This document shows positions 40,105 to 51,301 of a stretch of 64,000 bases of DNA, in pieces. The position numbers and the translations under genes are program-made. The notes beneath the pieces were generated by a model that was not told the origin of the DNA, made no database searches, and saw only the letters and a program-made list of their open reading frames with translations. This DNA comes from Acanthamoeba castellanii str. Neff (Eukaryota; Discosea; Longamoebia; Acanthamoebidae). The stretch is from NCBI RefSeq assembly GCF_000313135.1, contig NW_004457712.1, positions 675,173-739,172 on the forward strand, written 5' to 3'. Each line of letters begins with the position of its first letter. Positions within the stretch are counted from its first letter, which is position 1.

Positions 40105-43100
40105 ATGAGCAAACGGTGCTGGGGCGAGCAGCGCGACGTGCAGTCACCAGAAGGAGCCAGCAGTTCGGGCGACCGGTTGCAGCGTCGGAGGCCTAATAAT
40201 GATTCACCCCAACCAGATTCGACGACGCGTGAGCGAAGTGCGGACTCTGGGCGTGGGCGTGACAGGGCCCGGGACAACGACACGCGCAGGCATGGTACCG
40301 GCAGCAGGCATGAGAGCGACTACGACCACCGCGACCAGAAGCGGCACCACTCCTCCCCAACCTCACGCTCGTCTTGTTCTACTTCCACTTCGTCGTCTTC
40401 TTCTTCTTCTTCTTCACGTTACACACCACTTTCGTCCTTCTCCTCCTCCTCCTCCTCTTCGGCTTTCTCTACATCGTCGCGATCGGTTGATGCCGTTCGA
40501 CGCGACTGGCGACACATGCAGGACGCAAGCCATCATCATACACGCGACGGCCCGCAGCCGCGCAGCCGCTCCGAGCCGTCCGCCGCCGCCACGGAGCGCT
40601 ACGCGTTCCCGCACGAGCCGTCCCGCGTCCCCAGGTGCTGCAACCACGCTCGGTTGCGCCTGCACGCCTACCGCATCGTCGTCCGACCAGTCTCTTCTGC
40701 GTCGCCAGCGGGCGGCAAGCCGACGGTGCTGGTGGATCGACGCGACGACGCCGGCGCGCGCAGCTACACGTTCGATGGCTTCACGCTGCTGTCGCACGAG
40801 CCCATCGAGCTCAGCGCACTGCCGCGGCTGCTCATCCAGGGTCCGGCCGAGCAGGGCGCCACCACCACCAGCGGAGGCGGCCGCAGCGAATACCACGCGC
40901 ACCTCGAGCCGGAGGTCGAAGACGAGTTTGACCTTGATCGACTGCTGCGCGGCGAAGGCGGCGGAAACGATGACGGGATCGACGCGCTCGACTGGTTCCA
41001 CACCTTCTTCTTCGGGGCGGTCCTGCAGCTCGACGATTTTCTCGACTACACGGCCGCGGGCGGCTGCCGGCGATTCCACCTCTTCCCGCGGTTCGTGAGC
41101 ACCGAACCACCGACGCGGCTGATGAGCGCTGTCGGCCTGCGGCGCTGTATCACCGAGAGCCGGGTCAGCGCGCTCGAGCTCATACGGAGCATGTCCAGCC
41201 GCAGTGGGAGGTTGGGTGCGCCCCGCTCGGTGCTTGCCGCCTTCTCACGCAATGAGGCGGTACTAAAATGAGGACCGATCGCAGGGAGGAGGCGATCAGC
41301 GAGCGGCTGGTGGACCACATACTCCTGGTGGTCGATGGTACCGCGTTTCGCGCCGACGATGTCGATTTCTCAGAATCGCCCGCTATTCGATTCAACTCGC
41401 CCACCAAGGGGGTACACCACCAATCCGCAATCGCCCCGTGTTGGTGTAACATATTTACAATATGGCAATCGACATATTTGCATGCTAACACATCAGTGTC
41501 GTGCGCGAGCAGCGGCTTTCCTATCGACGGCACTGGGACGAAGAGCTGGGCGTCTCGGTGACGGACGACCAGCCGCTCATCCACCATTACCAGACCTACA
41601 CAGACTCCGCTCCACACATTACCGTGCGCGCAGACTCCAAGCGATATCGGTACGTCGTTGCATGTCCGTGTGCGGTGGTGCGTGTGCGATAGTGCGCGGT
41701 GTGTGTTGTGCGCGCCCCCGTATCAGAATCTTTATTGTCGCTCTATCCAGAGACAAAAGGAACACGCAATCAGCCCCTGCGGCGGTCGCACTCGACGTCC
41801 ATCCGCCCACGGGCTTCCACCTGCGCCGCGGGAAATGGCAGAAGCAGCCGCCCGAGGGCCACAACGCGACCCTTATTCGCCTCGTCCCCGAACTCTGCGA
41901 CTGGACGCCACTTACCGCCCACATATGTCACGTAAGCACACGCGTGTCGTGCGTGTGTGTTGTGTGTCGTGTGCGTCTGTGTCGTGTCGTTGATCGCTCA
42001 CGCTCCACGGGATCGACTTTTCAGGTGGGTTCCCTTTTGCCGGGCGTGATTCACCACATCAGGTTCTCGGCTTCGCTGAGCGCGTTTGAACTGATCCTGC
42101 CCGCACCCTTCAGCGACAAAGAGCTCCTCAAGAAGGCACCTCCCCCTCTTCCCCCAGGGACCGCGGCTCTCACGCGCTCGACATTTCTAACCGCACACAA
42201 CACACACGACACACGACACGCGCCTCACGACACGCGCACAGGCGATCACGCATTCGTCGTACGCACAGTTCGTGAATGGCGGCGGAGTCGGGCATGTGCT
42301 CAATACGGTCGCGAGCCGAGTGGGCCGTCGCCGCCGTCGCCGGGAGGAAGGCGCGCATCGGCGCTGTGCGTCGCCCGGAGCGGGCGCCATCGCCCCGCGC
42401 GAGGGCGAAGTGCACCTCCCCAGCGTCATCCAGTACAGTCCCATCGAACACAACCAGCGCCTCGAGTACCTGGGCGACGCCGTCCTCGAGTTCATCTGCA
42501 GCGCCCACCTCTTTACTCAGGTCACCGCCGCACGACACACGCACCACCGCACACACACACAGCACACGCGCTGATGGTCTCTCTTTGTGTCGACACAGTT
42601 GCCGCAGCACGACGAGGGACCGCTGTCGCAGTATCGGTCGGGGCTCGTCAACAACCGGTTTCTGGCGTACCTCACCCAGAGACTGCATCTCGACGAACAG
42701 CTGTGCTACGCCGACGTGGCCGAGCTGACCCAAGGCGGCAAAGAAGGCAGGCGGAACATGCTCGCCGACTCCTTCGAGGCGCTCATTGGTTCGTTCAGTG
42801 TCGTGTGTCGTGTGTCGTGTGTCGTGTGTCGTGTGTCGTGTGTCGTGTGTCGACTGATCGGCGGAACGTGTCGCGCAGGAGCGCTATATCTCGACCAGGG
42901 GCTGGAGGCGTGCCGCGAGTTCTTCGCCGGCTGTTTGTTTTCGGAGTCCGAGGCCGACCTCCGCCGCATGTGGCTTCAACCTTGCGCCCACCCGCTACAG
43001 GTACTTGTGGGTGTGTGCGCGTGTGCGTAGGGATCACGTGACACGACAAACACGGCAAACACGCGCACACGCGCACACGCGCACTCACACGACAGGAAGG

Positions 43101-44401
43101 ACCATCGGATCGGCATCTCATTGAGGCATCGCCCATCATGAAGGGCTACACCAAGCTCGAGGAGCAAACCGGCATCGAGTTCAAGCACATTCGGTTACTC
43201 GTGCAGGTCAGCGTCACCCACAATTATTTGTTTTATTGCATTTATTACCATAAAATAATTGTTACCATTTAAATATATTAATATAAATAATATTATTTAT
43301 ATTTATTGCGTCTATTTATTTGCTGACGTGTTGGGTCCAGGCCTTCACGCACTCGTCTCTGACCGACGACTGCGACACGCTCAAGCTGGGCACCAGCCAG
43401 CGCCTCGAGTTCTTGGGCGACGCCGTGCTGCAGTACGTCGTGACCGCCTGTCTCTACGCCCACTACCCCGACCAAAACGAGGGCCAACTCACGGTACACC
43501 CCGCTCTTCCTCCTCCGCCATATTCGACAGCTCGCCACTTGGGCGCCACTCACTTCGGCTCTCTCCCACTCTCACTCTCTCTCTCTCTCGTGTGTCGTGT
43601 GTTGTGTGCGTGTCGTGTGTGGCGTGCGTGTCGTGCGTATGTTTGCACGTGCGGACAGCAATACCGAGTTGCGCTGGTGAACAACCAAGTGCTGGGGCGC
43701 ATCGGAAAGGACCTGGGCTTCGGGCCCTTCATCCGCTACCTGCCGAGCACCAAGGAGCAGACCGGCGTCACCGACAGCATGATCGCCGACTGCGTCGAGG
43801 GTGCCCGCACCACACCGTCTCCACCGTTTCCCCCCTTGGGCCTCCTCTCTCACCCTGCACGCCTGTGTCGTGTGCGGTATGCGTGTGTGTCGTGTCGTGT
43901 CGTGCGTTGTGTGCAGCGTTCATTGGTGCGCTGTTCCTGGAAAAGGGCCTGGAGGTGGTCGAGGCGTTCGTGCGCGTGGTGTTCCTCCCGCGTCTTGAGG
44001 ACATGCTCGCCACCCGGCAGTACCTCGACCCCAAGTCCCGCCTCTCCCAGCGCCACCGATCAGCTCCCCCCACCTACACGTACGCCTGCGCTTCCCCTCC
44101 CCCCAATCGATCTCTTCCCATGCAATGCCCTCGTCTCACCCTCAATTCAATCGTGCTGTGTGCGGGTCGGGGCAGGTTGCTGAGCGAAACGGGACCGGCG
44201 CACATGCGTAAGTTCGTGGTGGGGGTCACGGTGCGTGGCCGGCTCAAGGGCAAGGGCAGCGGCTACACCCGCGTCAGCGCCGAACAGAGTACGCCGCGCC
44301 ATCGTTTCATTCATTCATTCATGCGTTCATTCATTCATTTATGGTGTTGGGTGTTGCTGGTTTGTACAGATGCGGCCAACGACGCGCTTAGCCGGGACTG
44401 A
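40105..44401 (+). CDS. DROSHA: Drosha-type class II RNase III
   Basis: Predicted double-domain RNase III that cleaves hairpin precursors. The N-terminus is Arg/Ser/Asp-rich (an RS-like region, then poly-Ser). The central domain carries Drosha-type blocks: RSYTFDGFTLLSHEP (40759-40803), LDWFHTFFFGAVLQLDDFLD and RRFHLFPRFV (41068-41097). A PAZ-like part follows with LIRLVPELCDW (near 41880) and LLPGVIHHIRFSASLSAFEL. RNase IIIa: AITHSSYAQF, HNQRLEYLGDAVLEF (about 42449-42493), YRSGLVNNRFLAYLTQRLHL, DSFEALIGALYLDQGLE. A Drosha-like connector, DRHLIEASPIMKGYTKLEEQ, joins RNase IIIb: SQRLEFLGDAVLQYV (43395-43439), ADCVEAFIGALFLEKGLEVV and LDPKSRLSQ. The dsRBD is ARMKF-like (HMRKFVVGVTVRGRLKGKGS) ending DALSRD. 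Acidic catalytic residues are present in both domains. No helicase is encoded upstream, unlike Dicer. At least ten introns, one apparently GC-AG near 42139-42240. Confidence 0.9.
42798..42852. repeat. (GTGTC)n intron tract in the Drosha-like gene
   Basis: GTGTCGTGTGTCGT simple repeat between exons encoding DSFEALIG and ALYLDQGLE of RNase IIIa. Confidence 0.8.
43210..43338. other. AT-rich intron within the RNase IIIb region
   Basis: Roughly 130 bases composed mostly of A and T between IRLLVQ and AFTHSSL, in sharp contrast to the GC-rich exons on both sides. No coding signal. Confidence 0.7.
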
Positions 44402-44635
44402 CTGGCTGGCTGATGTCTCACAGCTTCAACTGAACTGTTGAACAACATCACGCATTTTGCTGCCTGTGGCCACTCTTGTGCGTGCGCACCTTTGTCAATT
44501 GGCAATGAGGAATGGAGAGCAGTGTGGTCATCAGGCAATCTATCTACACAGGCCAAGGTGACCAGATGAACCAAAATACAAGCAGATAGGGTGGGAAAGA
44601 GATGAAGAGGAGGAGGAGGAGGAAGAACAACTGCT

Positions 44636-45571
44636 TTAGGAACTGGGTGAAGAGGAAGAGGATGGAGATGAAGAGGAAGAGGAAGAGGAAGCTGGTGTGT
44701 CGCTGGAAGGAGAAGAAGACAGAACAGGCGCGGAGGACGAGGAAGAAGAGGACGAAGATGTAGAGGAGGAGGAGGAGGAGGACGTTGAGAGTGAAGGTGA
44801 TGGAGATGAAGAGGAGCCAGGCGTCGTCGAGTCCGAGCGGCTCTGTGGCCAGTCCCACTTGAGCGGCTTCACCCGGAACTGCGGCGGCGGCAGCACGACG
44901 GCGGACATCGTCGGCGGTGGCGGCGAAGGGAAAGAGAGGGGAGACGGTGAAGTGGACGATGATGATGAAGTGGAGGAGGACGGAAGGAGCGAGCGAAGTG
45001 GAGGGAAGGGCAGCGGAACGACATTCTTGGTGTGGGCGAGCTCGATGAGGAACTCGCGCGGTGGCGGCTGCGTGAAGGAGTAGTTGACGCGCGACTGGAT
45101 GGCCAGACGTACGTCGTCGAGGTCGAGCACGGACGCCTTGCCGGCGTGGTTGGCGTAGATGGCGGCGTCTTCGAGCACCTCGCGCACGTAGCGGTGCATG
45201 AACTCGAGCAGCTGCGGGATGACACGGCCCTCGACCTCGTCGATTCCCATCGATTTGAGGATCTGCGCGATGATCTTGGCATCGTTGGGCAGATCGCCAG
45301 ACTTGACCACCTCGTCCATGAGCTGGCCGTGATGTTGAGGCTGATGATGGCCATTCGCATGCGCTGCAGAGCCCTTTCGCTTGGAGGCCGCCCCGGCTGA
45401 AGATGAAGACGAGGAGGAGGGATTGTGGTGCGTCGCTGACGATGTGGAAAGGGAGAGGGAAGGGGGGGCTAGTGCATTTTTGACACCGGCAAGCGCGTTC
45501 GATTTCGATCCAGCTGGATCGGGGCCGGCAGACGTAGTGTCGAATGCTGTCTTCGTTGCCGTTCCATTCAT
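44636..45571 (-). CDS. TAF9: TAF9, TFIID/SAGA histone-fold subunit
   Basis: 311 residues, no intron. The core (about residues 85-200) contains [60 protein letters not shown] and [20 protein letters not shown], the TAF9 histone fold with its PPPRDFL-type extension, then [12 protein letters not shown] and YRLKSL-equivalent [10 protein letters not shown]. It pairs with TAF6 in TFIID and SAGA. The N-terminal 80 residues are Ser/Ala-rich and the C-terminal 80 almost entirely Ser/Pro, encoded by a purine-rich minus-to-plus asymmetric tract (44636-44800). Divergent with RRP41, 197 bases between start codons. Confidence 0.93.
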   Translation of the reverse strand: MNGTATKTAFDTTSAGPDPAGSKSNALAGVKNALAPPSLSLSTSSATHHNPSSSSSSSAGAASKRKGSAAHANGHHQPQHHGQLMDEVVKSGDLPNDAKIIAQILKSMGIDEVEGRVIPQLLEFMHRYVREVLEDAAIYANHAGKASVLDLDDVRLAIQSRVNYSFTQPPPREFLIELAHTKNVVPLPFPPLRSLLPSSSTSSSSSTSPSPLSFPSPPPPTMSAVVLPPPQFRVKPLKWDWPQSRSDSTTPGSSSSPSPSLSTSSSSSSSTSSSSSSSSSAPVLSSSPSSDTPASSSSSSSSPSSSSSPSS

Positions 45572-45768
45572 GGCTGCCCTCCCTTGAATAATGAGAATGC
45601 GCCCTCGAAATCAACACAACAAAATGGTCTGCGTCGAAATCCCCAAAAATCACCTTTTCTTCATTCATTTTTTGGCGCCAACGCAAATTGGCCGGAGAAA
45701 ATGAGTGAGAAAATAGAAGATCAGCGGGCAGTGAGAAGTTCAATTGGAGTTGAAGGAGGCGAAGCACG

Positions 45769-47019
45769 ATGTCCAAGTTCGAGTTTGTGTCGCCCGAGGG
45801 GCTGCGCATGGATGGCCGACGACCGGGCGAGCTGCGTCGGATAGAGGCCAAGATGGGCGTGGTGAGCAAGGCAGATGGCTCCGCGCTCTTCCGGCAGGGC
45901 AACACGCAAGTCCTGGCCACCATTTACGGACCAAAGGAGGTATGCAAGCACAAGTTCATTCTTAAATTGCATCAAATCATTTCTAATCTCGCCCCATTAA
46001 CTACAATCGCTGCAGCCTGAGGAAAAATCTCGGACATTGCACGATCGTGCCATCATACAGTGCGAGTACAGCATCGTACGTGATCTTGCCACCCCTTGTC
46101 GCGCTGTACGTCCGCCTTGACATACTGGTTCATCTCACTTTCTCTGCTTGGTGCTACCCAAGGCTGGCTTTGCCAGTGGCGAGCGCAAGAGCAAGAAGAC
46201 AGACAAGTACGTGTTGACCACCCTTCTTGCTCTGTGCGCAACTCTTGGGCAGTTGCAGTAGCTGTCCCTTGTCGCTTCACTTGAAGTGCACGGTCTCACC
46301 TTCGTTTCGCGTTCGCTTTCTCTTTCTCTTTCTCTCATTAGAAAAACTGTGGAGCTGGGCATGCTCATTCGACAGACGTTCGAATCGGTGGTGATGACCG
46401 CCCTCTACCCTCGTTCACAGATCGATATCTATGTCCAGGTCCTCCAGTCAGACGGCGGTTCGTTCATGTCCCTTCGCCCTCATGAATTCATTGCATTATG
46501 GGTGCTTGATGCAACTCTGACATGAGCGCTCATCATCATCGTCGTTGTCATCTGTTATGCTTTTTGGATCTATCCCACTAGGCGCGCTGAGCGCGGCCAT
46601 CAACGCCACGACGCTGGCGATGATAGATGCCGGTGTGCCAATGCGTGACTTCATCACATCATGCTCTGCCGCCTTCATCTCTGGCACACCTCTCCTCGGT
46701 ATCCTCTCCGCCCTTCATCACCCCGCCAGCGTTCATGGCGTTCACTTCATTCATCATCTCATTGTTTCTCTCTCTCTCTGCAGATCCCAACTTTGTGGAG
46801 AACACGGCAGGCGGGCCAGAGCTGCTGGTGGCGATCGAGCCCAAGAGCCAGCTGGTGGTGTCGATGGAGATGGAGAGCAAGCTGCCCATGGAGATGTACG
46901 AGCGGGTCGCCAAGCTGGCCATCGACGGCTGCAACCTTATCTACCGAGTGCTCACCGACGAGGTGCGCGACTACACGCTCCAGCTGTACCAGGCCAGATC
47001 CGGTATCGGCAGCGCTTGA
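45769..47019 (+). CDS. RRP41: Exosome core subunit RRP41 (EXOSC4)
   Basis: RNase PH-like ring subunit of the RNA exosome, nuclear and cytoplasmic. MSKFEFVSPEGLRMDGRRPG and ELRRIEAKMGVVSKADGSAL open the fold, followed by QGNTQVLATIYGPKE. Further exons give SRTLHDRAIIQCEYSI, GFASGERKSKK, ELGMLIRQTFESVVMTALYP, RSQIDIYVQVLQSDGG, ALSAAINATTLAMIDAGVPM and FITSCSAAFISGTPLL. The last exon (ENTAGGPELLVAIEPKSQLV) ends RSGIGSA, stop 47017-47019. Six introns. All conserved RRP41 blocks are present; eukaryotic RRP41 is a structural ring member without phosphorolytic activity. Confidence 0.93.
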
Positions 47020-47154
47020 TGAACATGACCAAGACACAAAGACCCAAGAAGATCCAACAATCTAGTGCTTGTGTGAAGGTGCTGCTCTCTTTATGTACAC
47101 GCGCTTCTCGTTCCTCTACAAACAAAAATAATCTCGTGATGGCGGCTCGTCGAA

Positions 47155-47875
47155 TCATGTGAGCCGAAAGATCTTGAGCGTCCTTTCCATGAGACCCTCG
47201 GTCGTTTGCTGCACCTTGGTGTCGAGCTCCTCGATCTCGCGAGTCTGCTTCTCGAGCTCGCCGCCCATGTCCATTCCCAATTGGCGGAGGCGCTCGATTC
47301 TCTCATCCATTTGATCGAGATGGGAGTCCGTCTCCTCCCAGAATCTCTTCGCTTCGGGATCCACGAATAGGGAACTCACGGATGCTGTACTCGTTGGAGG
47401 AGCAGACGTGGGACGTGGGCGGGTAGCAGCGCTTGCTCCGGCTCGCGGTTCGATCTGCCGTGTCGTAGAAGATGATGAAGAGGTAGTCGGGTAGGCTGGG
47501 CCGGGAGCCACGATCTTGTTGTAGAGAGCGCCCATCCACGATCCCATCCCGCGTAGCAGGCGATCGCTTTCCTTCATGTGCCCATCCATTGAGTCCAAGC
47601 GATGACTCGCGCGCCGCAGCTGCTCGCCCTGTCGATCGAGCTCTACCATGGTATCCACCCCCGTCGCGAGCGAATTGTCGAGCATCTGGAGTGATCTTTT
47701 TCGCACTTTCCCTCGCCTCGTCCATCTTTCGTTCCATTTGCCTCCGCTGCGCGCTTTGGTCGATATCTTCATCTTCTTCCCTTTCTGCCACGCCGATTGT
47801 TGGTTGTGTCCGTATCGCGCTCCTACTCTCCGTCGCGAAGATACTCCTCCTGTCCCTCGCAGCCGTGCTCGTCAT
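47155..47875 (-). CDS. SNAP-25/SNAP-29-type Qbc SNARE, frameshifted in this sequence
   Basis: Membrane-fusion SNARE carrying two SNARE motifs. The Qb motif reads LDNSLATGVDTMVELDRQGE, QLRRASHRLDSMDGHMKESD and RLLRGMGSW with the zero-layer Gln in QGEQL. A Ser/Thr/Pro linker follows, then the Qc motif DSHLDQMDERIERLRQLGMD, MGGELEKQTREIEELDTKVQ and TEGLMERTLKIFRLT, stop 47155-47157. No transmembrane segment or Cys palmitoylation cluster is visible, as in SNAP-29. The first 60 codons (MTSTAARDRRSIFATESRSA ... DEARESAKKI) are in a different frame from the Qb motif; one extra base at 47692 (minus-strand A) separates AKKI from LQMLDNSL, and no GT-AG intron repairs it. Also a short intron lies near 47360-47385. 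Confidence 0.82.
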
Positions 47876-48377
47876 CTTCCTGCAAATCTGTGAAGCAAAA
47901 GCAAGGATTGAATCTCAAAAAGAGGGCCAGATCCCCACTTCCTCGCTTCTCCTTCTTCCTCCTCTGAAACCACTTCTGGCTCTGCTTTTCGCGGAATCGA
48001 AACTATGGAATGCAAAAAAGCGTTTTAAAATGCAAAAATTGAATATTTCCATACTGCCACGAGATCTCGCTCAAGTTTCCCACAAGAATTCTTGTTTTTA
48101 TGCGGATCCTGGCTTATCGGGGGAAGACCAACCACAGTTTTGCCAGCGACGTGCTCGATTGGCCAGACCGCGAAGCCTCTCCTGCAGCGAAGCGGGAGGA
48201 GAAACGGCGCGAGAGAGAGTGCGTGGCAGTGCGAGGAAAAGAGGAGAGACCGGCAGGAGGAAGCAAAAGGGGAAGCTCACCACACAAAAAGAGGAGGAGT
48301 AATACCCACACCGAGCTCCGGACGACGACGACAGACACCGCCGCCGCTTATCTCTTCGCGACACCCAACTGCACACC
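47876..48377. promoter_or_regulatory. Divergent region, SNARE and WRKY/C2H2 genes
   Basis: About 500 bases, AT-rich near 48000-48060; no convincing gene. The stretch at 48290-48377 is probably the 5' UTR of the WRKY/C2H2 gene. Confidence 0.4.
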
Positions 48378-51228
48378 ATGGTACGCGAGCTCACTTCCAC
48401 TCCCTCAACAAAGAGCGAAGCGACAGTGTCGTTTTCGCGTTCGTTCTTTGTCTCCTCTGTTCGTTCTTTTCCTGTCCATCTCCTTCTTTCCGTTTTGCCT
48501 TCTTCATCCTTCACCACCTCCTGTCCGTGCATCACTTCCACCAAAAAGGGAACTGAAGTGTGCCAAGCAAACAACATGGTTTGACGCACGGGAAATTATC
48601 GAAACCACCTCTGGCCAAGGTCGAGGGAGGTCCTGGTGGTAATCTTCAGGTTCCCCCAGAGATTAATCTCTTCATCTTCCTCTTTCCCCTTCCCTCCGTT
48701 TTCGGGGCGGAACATAAGCCGGACATAAATTCACCAATCGGCACGCGTTACCCAGAAAGATGGTAAATTAGACTTAAATTAAGACTTTAATCACCGGCTA
48801 CAGATCTCTCCCTTCTTTCCTTATCCGGAGCTTTTAGTGAGCTTTAACTGAACCTCACAGCCAATAATGAAGTGCGACAGTAGTTCCGCGACCTTTACGC
48901 ATCCGTTTTTTTGCTTTTGGGTCCCAACATTCCGTCGTATGCTCACCTTCTTCCTCACCTCCACCAGTCCCGGTTGAAGAAGTACCACCTCCCGCACGAC
49001 GGCTACAAATGGCGCTCGGACGGACGGGACAAGAAATGGCCCCAGACCACCAAGATCTACTACAAGTGCATCTCCGTTGAAGGTCCGGAGCGCGCCGCAC
49101 ACACGCTCTTCATTTCGTCGTGTCTCACGCGTGTGTCGTGTGTGTTGTGTGCGTGTGTCGTGCGACAGGCTGTTCGGCCAAGCTGCACTTCTTCCCGCAC
49201 ACGAAGGAGATTCAGTACGTGGGCGAGCACAACCACCCCAAGGCCGGCGGCACCGGCGAGGAGGAAGAGGAGGAGGCGGTCGCCCCGGCCTCGCCCGCCA
49301 CCGCCACCGTCGTGACCGTCGCCGCCTGCGCCGCCGTCATCCCGCCCGAGGTCTACCAGAGGCCCGTCCGCCAGTCCACCCGCCGCCAGCGAAGCTGTAC
49401 GCGCGTCGTGTTGTGTCGTGTCGTGTCGTGTGTGCGATTATGGTGTGCGGTGTGTGCGGGAGGCTGAAGCGAGTGCGCGCGCAGGCGTGGACGCGATGTC
49501 GTATCTCGATGACGAGAGCGACGACCGCGAAGACGAAGAGGAGGAAGAGGAGGAGTACGACGATGAAGAGGCCTACGTCCCGCACAACTACCACTCCACC
49601 TCCACCTCGCCCGCCTCCAGCGACGTCGAGTCGTCACCTGGTACCACGACCCACCACCTCATCCGTGTGCGTGTGCGTGTGCGTGTGCGTGTGCGTGTGT
49701 GCGGTCGATGATCGCACGCGCTCACTCTATTGTGTGTGCACAGCTCGGTCACGAGCGGGCAGCATCGTGGCACGACCGCGCGCGAGGCCCGACCAGCAGC
49801 AGCTCGTCAACATCGAGGAAGACGTGGCCATCTTCCTCGGCGCCATGCAGTCCGAGCAGAAGAAGTACGCATACTTTGCATTCTTTACTTTTTGGTTGGT
49901 GTGTGCGATAAACATTGGCCAATGGACATACGTGAACAATATATTCATAGCAATATATTAATATTTATATTTCTTTTAAAATGATAGGGAGGTGAGCCCG
50001 ACAGCGGTCTCACGGAAGCGGAAAGCCAACGACGAGAGCAGTCCCTACATGAGCGAGGCCGACGACGATGACGGAGGCCCGCCCAACACCGACAAGTACG
50101 CACTCTCCGCACACACACGACCGCACACGCGTGATTGCACACGCGCACGCACAACCGCACACGCGCGGTTGCTTACGCGATCTCTCCTCGTTGCGCGAAC
50201 AGTAAGTGCCCGCACTGCGGGAAGGTGTTCCAGAACCGGAGTACGTTCGTGCACCACTGGCGGGTGGTGGTGCAGAGGGAGCAGCAGCGCGACTGCCCCA
50301 TCTGCCACGAGATCATCTCCACGTGGTACAACATGAAGCGCCACCTCGGCAACGTCCACAAGTGGTCCACCCAGCAGATCGGTACAGCTCCTCCTCTCCA
50401 TTCCTGCCACCGCACACGCACGACACACACCACCGCACACGCACACAGCTAATATTGGGGCGGCGCTGGGCTACAGAGAACGAACGGTCGCGAATAACGT
50501 CGCCGGCCTCGCCCCAGTTGGCCGAGCCACAGCACCTCCAAGTGCCCCCGCACCAGCCCCAGGTGCAGCAGCGGAGGAAAAAGGTCAAATCCGAAGAGGC
50601 CTCGCCGAACCTGGTGGGCACCTCGCCCCAGCTCCAGCCTCAGCCTCAGCCCCAGCTGCAGCCACTCAAGCAACAGCCGGCGGCGCAGTGGCCTGAGCGC
50701 TCGGCGACGGCGGTCGAGGTCAAGATGGAGGTGGTCTCGGCCGAAGAAGAAGAAGAAAACGACGAAGAGGGCGCCGACGGGGACGAGACCACGAAGCCTT
50801 CGAGCATTCGATCGCGACGTGCCCGCAAGGCCGCGGCGGCGGCCGCCCGGAATTGCGGGAGTTGCGGCGATGGCGATGGCGCTGGCGGGCGTGTGGAGAG
50901 TATGCTCGAGCGGCTGATGGCCCTCTACGAGCAGGACCGCGCCGGGCGATGCGGCGGCGAAGCGGAGGTGCGGGAGCAGCAGCTGCGACATCAACAACAT
51001 CAACAACAGCAGGTGCAGCTGCAGATGAAGGAGCAGGAGCTGCGGCTGCGCGAAGAGCGGGTCGAGATGCGCGAGCGCGAGCTGGAGCAGCGCGAGCGGG
51101 ACCAGCTCGCCCGACTCCACCTGCGCGAGGAGGCCATGCTCCTGCGCGAGCGCGAGCTGGAGCTGGTCATCCGCGAGCGCACCCTCGCGTTGGCCCTCAC
51201 CTCGGCTGCCACGCCGGCCCAACAGTGA
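48378..51228 (+). CDS. WRKY-like / C2H2 zinc finger transcription factor
   Basis: Putative DNA-binding regulator. A minimal first exon is likely just ATG (48378, donor GTACGC; an alternative ATG at 48575 with donor GTTTGA gives the same protein), spliced to SRLKKYHLPHDGYKWRSDGR. The next part is a WRKY/GCM1-type domain: DGYKWRSDGRDKKWPQTTKI, YYKC, an intron, then GCSAKLHFFPHTKEIQYVGE and HNHPKAGG, giving the C-C-H-H zinc set; the WRKYGQK heptad is WRSDGRD here. An acidic region follows, then two C2H2 fingers: CPHCGKVFQNRSTFVHHW and CPICHEIISTWYNMKRHLGN with a C-terminal His. The last exon holds Gln/Pro-rich sequence, an acidic block, a basic RRARK patch and a long Glu/Arg coiled coil. Stop 51226-51228. 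The 590-base first intron is long for this window. Confidence 0.82.
49666..49703. repeat. (GTGTGC)n intron tract
   Basis: GTGTGC hexamers in an intron of the WRKY/C2H2 gene. Confidence 0.75.
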
Positions 51229-51301
51229 ACTTAGCTGGCGACACACTACCATGAAAACGAAATACATTTCAAACTTGTTTGAAACACTTTTAGTGTTTTC
51301 A

